Assembly (NCBI RefSeq): GCF_002368035.1
Contig: NZ_AP018222.1
Coordinates: forward strand, 1,883,917-1,947,916
Source: Nostoc linckia NIES-25
GTDB taxonomy: Bacteria > Cyanobacteriota > Cyanobacteriia > Cyanobacteriales > Nostocaceae
Direction: 5' to 3'
Length of the DNA stretch: 64,000 nucleotides
This document shows, piece by piece, positions 61,838 through 64,000 of this stretch; position 1 is the stretch's first letter, and each line of letters begins with the position of its first letter. The translations under genes were made by a program, and so were the position numbers. The notes under the pieces are model-generated. The model was not told the origin of the DNA, ran no database searches, and was given only the letters and a program-made list of their open reading frames with translations.

Positions 61838-63205
61838 TTAATTTGAATTTTCAGTGGTAGAGGTATTGTTATTTGCTCCATGAAATAGTTTTAAATCTGC
61901 TTTTAAGAAGTCAATAAACTGCCGTGCTGTGCGTCCAGAACGGCCATTGTGGCGGGTCGCCCACTGTAATGCTTGATATTCCAAATCTTCTTGGGTAATA
62001 TTAATTTCAGCTTGTGCTGCTAAATGATGAACAATGTTTAAATAAGTTTTCTGGTTAGCTGGTTCAAAGGTTAAGGTTAAACCAAAGCGATCGCTAAACG
62101 AAAGCTTCTCCTGCATCGTATCCCAGGCATGGATTTCATCGTTATCTTTGGGCGCCGGTCTATCCACAAAAAACTCCCGAATCAAGTGACGGCGATTAGA
62201 AGTCGCATATACAACTACGTTTTGCGGTCTGGCGGTTAAATTACCCTCTAAAACTACCTTTAGTGCTTTAAAAGCATCATCATCTTCTTCAAATGAAAGA
62301 TCGTCAACAAAAATAATAAATTTTTGTGGCACTCCTCGTAAATGTTCCACAATTTCTGGTAAAGCTTTTAAATCGGATTTTGCGACTTCCAGCAAACAAA
62401 GAGATCGTTCGCTATATTCATGCAATAAAGATTTCACCAAAGAAGATTTTCCCGAACCACGGCTACCATAAAGTAATACATGCAGTGCTACCTCTCCTGA
62501 TAATAAAAACTCGGTATTTTTGAGCAAAGCATCTCTTTGAGACTCATAACCTACAAGCGTACTAAGCTTAACGGGGTCTGGATATGGGATACCGATAAAC
62601 TCTCCAGCTTCCCAGCGAAAAGCGCTGTATTGAGCAAATAAACCACAACCATATTGCCGATAATAAGCGGCTAACTCTTCTACAGCATCACCCCAATTAT
62701 CTAACTCCTGTAGATATGCAGCAAATTTTGTCTCTCTTCCCAGCTTTTTTGGTTCCTCATACCACACTATCGGCGAAACCGGCAAATGAGCAACATTTTG
62801 CACCCACTCGCTCAAATAAGCGCTGCTACATTCATAAAGACTTTGCAATACTTGTAAATCATGCCCAACTGCTGCTACTAAAGCTGGAGATAAGTCTTCA
62901 AATTTATGTTGTTGAGCAAGTTTTGTAAAAGGGTTCTCACAAAAGAGAATTTGAGCGATTATATAATCTTCCCAATTTTGATTTCTCGCAGCCAAAGCAT
63001 GGAAATAATTGCCGTAGGCTTGTAGACAACCGCGTGCATCGGCATCAGTGTAACGTATAGCTTGCAACAGGTCAATAAATGCCATCCCCACTTCGCCTTG
63101 GAGAACAGATTGGTAAAGTAAAAGTGACGCCGCTTGACGCTGGAGATATTGAATTTTTGTATTGGAGGAAGTACTGGCCATTGGCATTGCTTGATTATTC
63201 ATCAA
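61838..63205 (-). CDS. DUF815-type AAA+ ATPase
   Basis: A 455-residue protein. The N-terminal half (1-215) is helical (LLQAIRYTDADARGCLQAYG, WGDAVEELAAYYRQYGCGLF) and of unknown function. The ATPase domain has YESQRDALLKNTEFLLSGEV, Walker A LLYGSRGSGKSSLVKSLLHE, Walker B KFIIFVDDLSFEEDDDAFKA, and the arginine-rich FVDRPAPKDN to RFGLTLTFEP part typical of DUF815. The C-terminal GRSGRTARQFIDFLKADL resembles a lid helix bundle. The 163-bp gap to the TerB-C gene does not prove an operon. DUF815 proteins are conserved in many bacteria as single genes, so the link may be accidental. Confidence 0.85.
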   Translation of the reverse strand: MMNNQAMPMASTSSNTKIQYLQRQAASLLLYQSVLQGEVGMAFIDLLQAIRYTDADARGCLQAYGNYFHALAARNQNWEDYIIAQILFCENPFTKLAQQHKFEDLSPALVAAVGHDLQVLQSLYECSSAYLSEWVQNVAHLPVSPIVWYEEPKKLGRETKFAAYLQELDNWGDAVEELAAYYRQYGCGLFAQYSAFRWEAGEFIGIPYPDPVKLSTLVGYESQRDALLKNTEFLLSGEVALHVLLYGSRGSGKSSLVKSLLHEYSERSLCLLEVAKSDLKALPEIVEHLRGVPQKFIIFVDDLSFEEDDDAFKALKVVLEGNLTARPQNVVVYATSNRRHLIREFFVDRPAPKDNDEIHAWDTMQEKLSFSDRFGLTLTFEPANQKTYLNIVHHLAAQAEINITQEDLEYQALQWATRHNGRSGRTARQFIDFLKADLKLFHGANNNTSTTENSN

Positions 63206-63289
63206 TCAACTGGGTGATGTAGCTAAACAGCTATGGTAAATTGTCTGCTGACCCTGGCAGCAAAAACAAAATCTACATAGGTTTTAACA

Positions 63290-63610
63290 ATGAATTTAAG
63301 TATAATCGCTGCTTTTGCCTACGGCATATTAGCGATCGCTGGTGGCATTATTGGCTATATTCAAGCTAGAAGCAAGGTTTCACTTGTGAGTGGTAGTATT
63401 AGCGGTTTATTACTAATTATTGCCGCTTACCTCCAACTCCAAGGACAAGCTCAGGGTTTAATTTTAGCCGTCTTCGTGACTGCTGTTTTAGTAGTCTTCT
63501 TTGCATTTAGACTGGCTAAAACGCGCAAGTTTATGCCTGCGGGATTGATGACTATTTTAGGTATGCTAGCACTGGCACTGATGCTCAATGAAATTGTCAC
63601 CATCAGGTAA
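63290..63610 (+). CDS. TMEM14 family small membrane protein
   Basis: A 106-residue protein with four membrane helices: NLSIIAAFAYGILAIAGGII, SVSLVSGSISGLLL-like glycine-rich helix, LILAVFVTAVLVVFFAF and AGLMTILGMLALALMLNEI. Residues GGIIGYIQARSKVSLVSGSI fit the TMEM14 (UPF0136) pattern. Plant FAX1 relatives export fatty acids from plastids; the bacterial role is unknown. It is divergent from the DUF815 gene with an 84-bp spacer. Confidence 0.85.
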   Translation: MNLSIIAAFAYGILAIAGGIIGYIQARSKVSLVSGSISGLLLIIAAYLQLQGQAQGLILAVFVTAVLVVFFAFRLAKTRKFMPAGLMTILGMLALALMLNEIVTIR

Positions 63611-63617
63611 GCTTACG

Positions 63618-63735
63618 GGGATGGGGGGATGGGGAGATGGGGGGATGGGGAGATGAGGAGATGAGGAGATGGGGAGATGAGGAGATGAGGAGATGAGGAG
63701 ATGGGGAGATGGGGAGATGGGGAGATGGGGAGACG
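63618..63735. repeat. Minisatellite of GGGGAGAT / GAGGAGAT units
   Basis: About 14 tandem 8-bp units (GGGGAGAT, GAGGAGAT, GGGGGGAT). The strand asymmetry is strong (almost no C). From 63736 to 64000 I see no gene, only repeat-like DNA such as TCCTTGTCCCC at the end. Confidence 0.85.
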
Positions 63736-64000
63736 TAGGGACACGGGGAGTTTGGAATAATCAAGTAATTATTATCCGAACTTGACGTAACAACTGTTCT
63801 ACAGTCCCTAAGCATCCTTCTGTTTTTCAACACAGTATTACTCTCCCTGTTGTGAGTACTTTAATTAGTACATTTATATTACAGTAGAGTTGTTATCTTT
63901 CCTTACGGAACTCCAAAAAATAAATTATCCAATTTGTCTACTCAAATAGACTTCTATTCTTCCTTGTCCCCCTTGTCTTCCTTGTCCCCATCCCCCCATC

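Noticed and set aside
63603..63833. Ser/Pro/His-rich minus-strand open frame
   Set aside because: It is the translation of the GGGGAGAT minisatellite.

Overview
The window looks like chromosomal DNA of a filamentous, probably heterocyst-forming cyanobacterium (Nostocales). The pointers are very frequent GCGATCGC (HIP1) octamers, low overall G+C, short palindromic and MITE-like repeats in almost every spacer, and families typical of cyanobacteria (DUF1802, DUF1824, a CcmS-like protein, REC-first hybrid kinases, a LpxB-related protein, Omp85). No rRNA, tRNA or CRISPR array was recognised.

Layout. 1-2.2 kb: copper P1B-ATPase (cut by the window edge) and a CopZ-like chaperone. 2.6-10.7 kb: RtcB ligase, an NADP-binding dehydrogenase, a GNAT acetyltransferase, two HAD phosphatases, an orotate-phosphoribosyltransferase-like protein, an amidase and a CmcJ/NvfI-type oxygenase. 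A ~94-bp upstream region carrying an inverted repeat is duplicated here. 10.7-14.4 kb: no protein gene, but eight related units plus a ninth hairpin, best read as a tandem family of small RNAs on the minus strand, each ending in an intrinsic terminator. 14.4-17.4 kb: a single-domain response regulator convergent with two REC-HisKA-HATPase kinases. 19.05-20.9 kb: an IS630-type element with a -1 slippery site, landed just upstream of a NarL-type regulator. 21-34 kb: LpxB-related protein, Omp85, Ser/Thr kinase, an antitoxin with a PIN toxin broken by an in-frame TGA, CcmS-like protein, ABC exporter, SPFH protein, DUF1824 and an ABC-F ATPase.

34-36.3 kb is a decayed zone: a nuclease-like pseudogene split by a 105-bp MITE, a RelE/ParE-type toxin-antitoxin pair, a deleted copy of the same locus, and a 21-bp tandem repeat. 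36.4-46.2 kb: small hypothetical protein, glycosyltransferase-like protein, DUF1802, aldo/keto reductase, cytosine-deaminase-like enzyme divergent from a nucleoside hydrolase, NUDIX hydrolase, an enolase-superfamily epimerase overlapping a DUF1611 gene, and a second IS630-type element. 46.4-56 kb: two GT4 glycosyltransferases, a membrane-anchored beta-propeller-like protein, a secreted His/Arg/Tyr-rich protein, aspartoacylase, a LysR regulator and an AGE-family epimerase. 56-64 kb: a Uma2 remnant, an RTX protein, then a minus-strand cluster of a DUF2791 (BrxD-like) ATPase, a membrane coiled-coil protein with a TerB-C domain and a DUF815 ATPase, and finally a TMEM14 protein and a minisatellite.

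The most interesting items are the small-RNA array at 11.2-13.5 kb, the DUF2791/TerB-C/DUF815 cluster at 58.5-63.2 kb, the duplicated operator-like region at 5.1/6.8 kb, and six MITE-like families. One MITE copy interrupts a gene, and the original gene sequence can be reconstructed from it. All product names come from reading motifs by eye; no database search was run.
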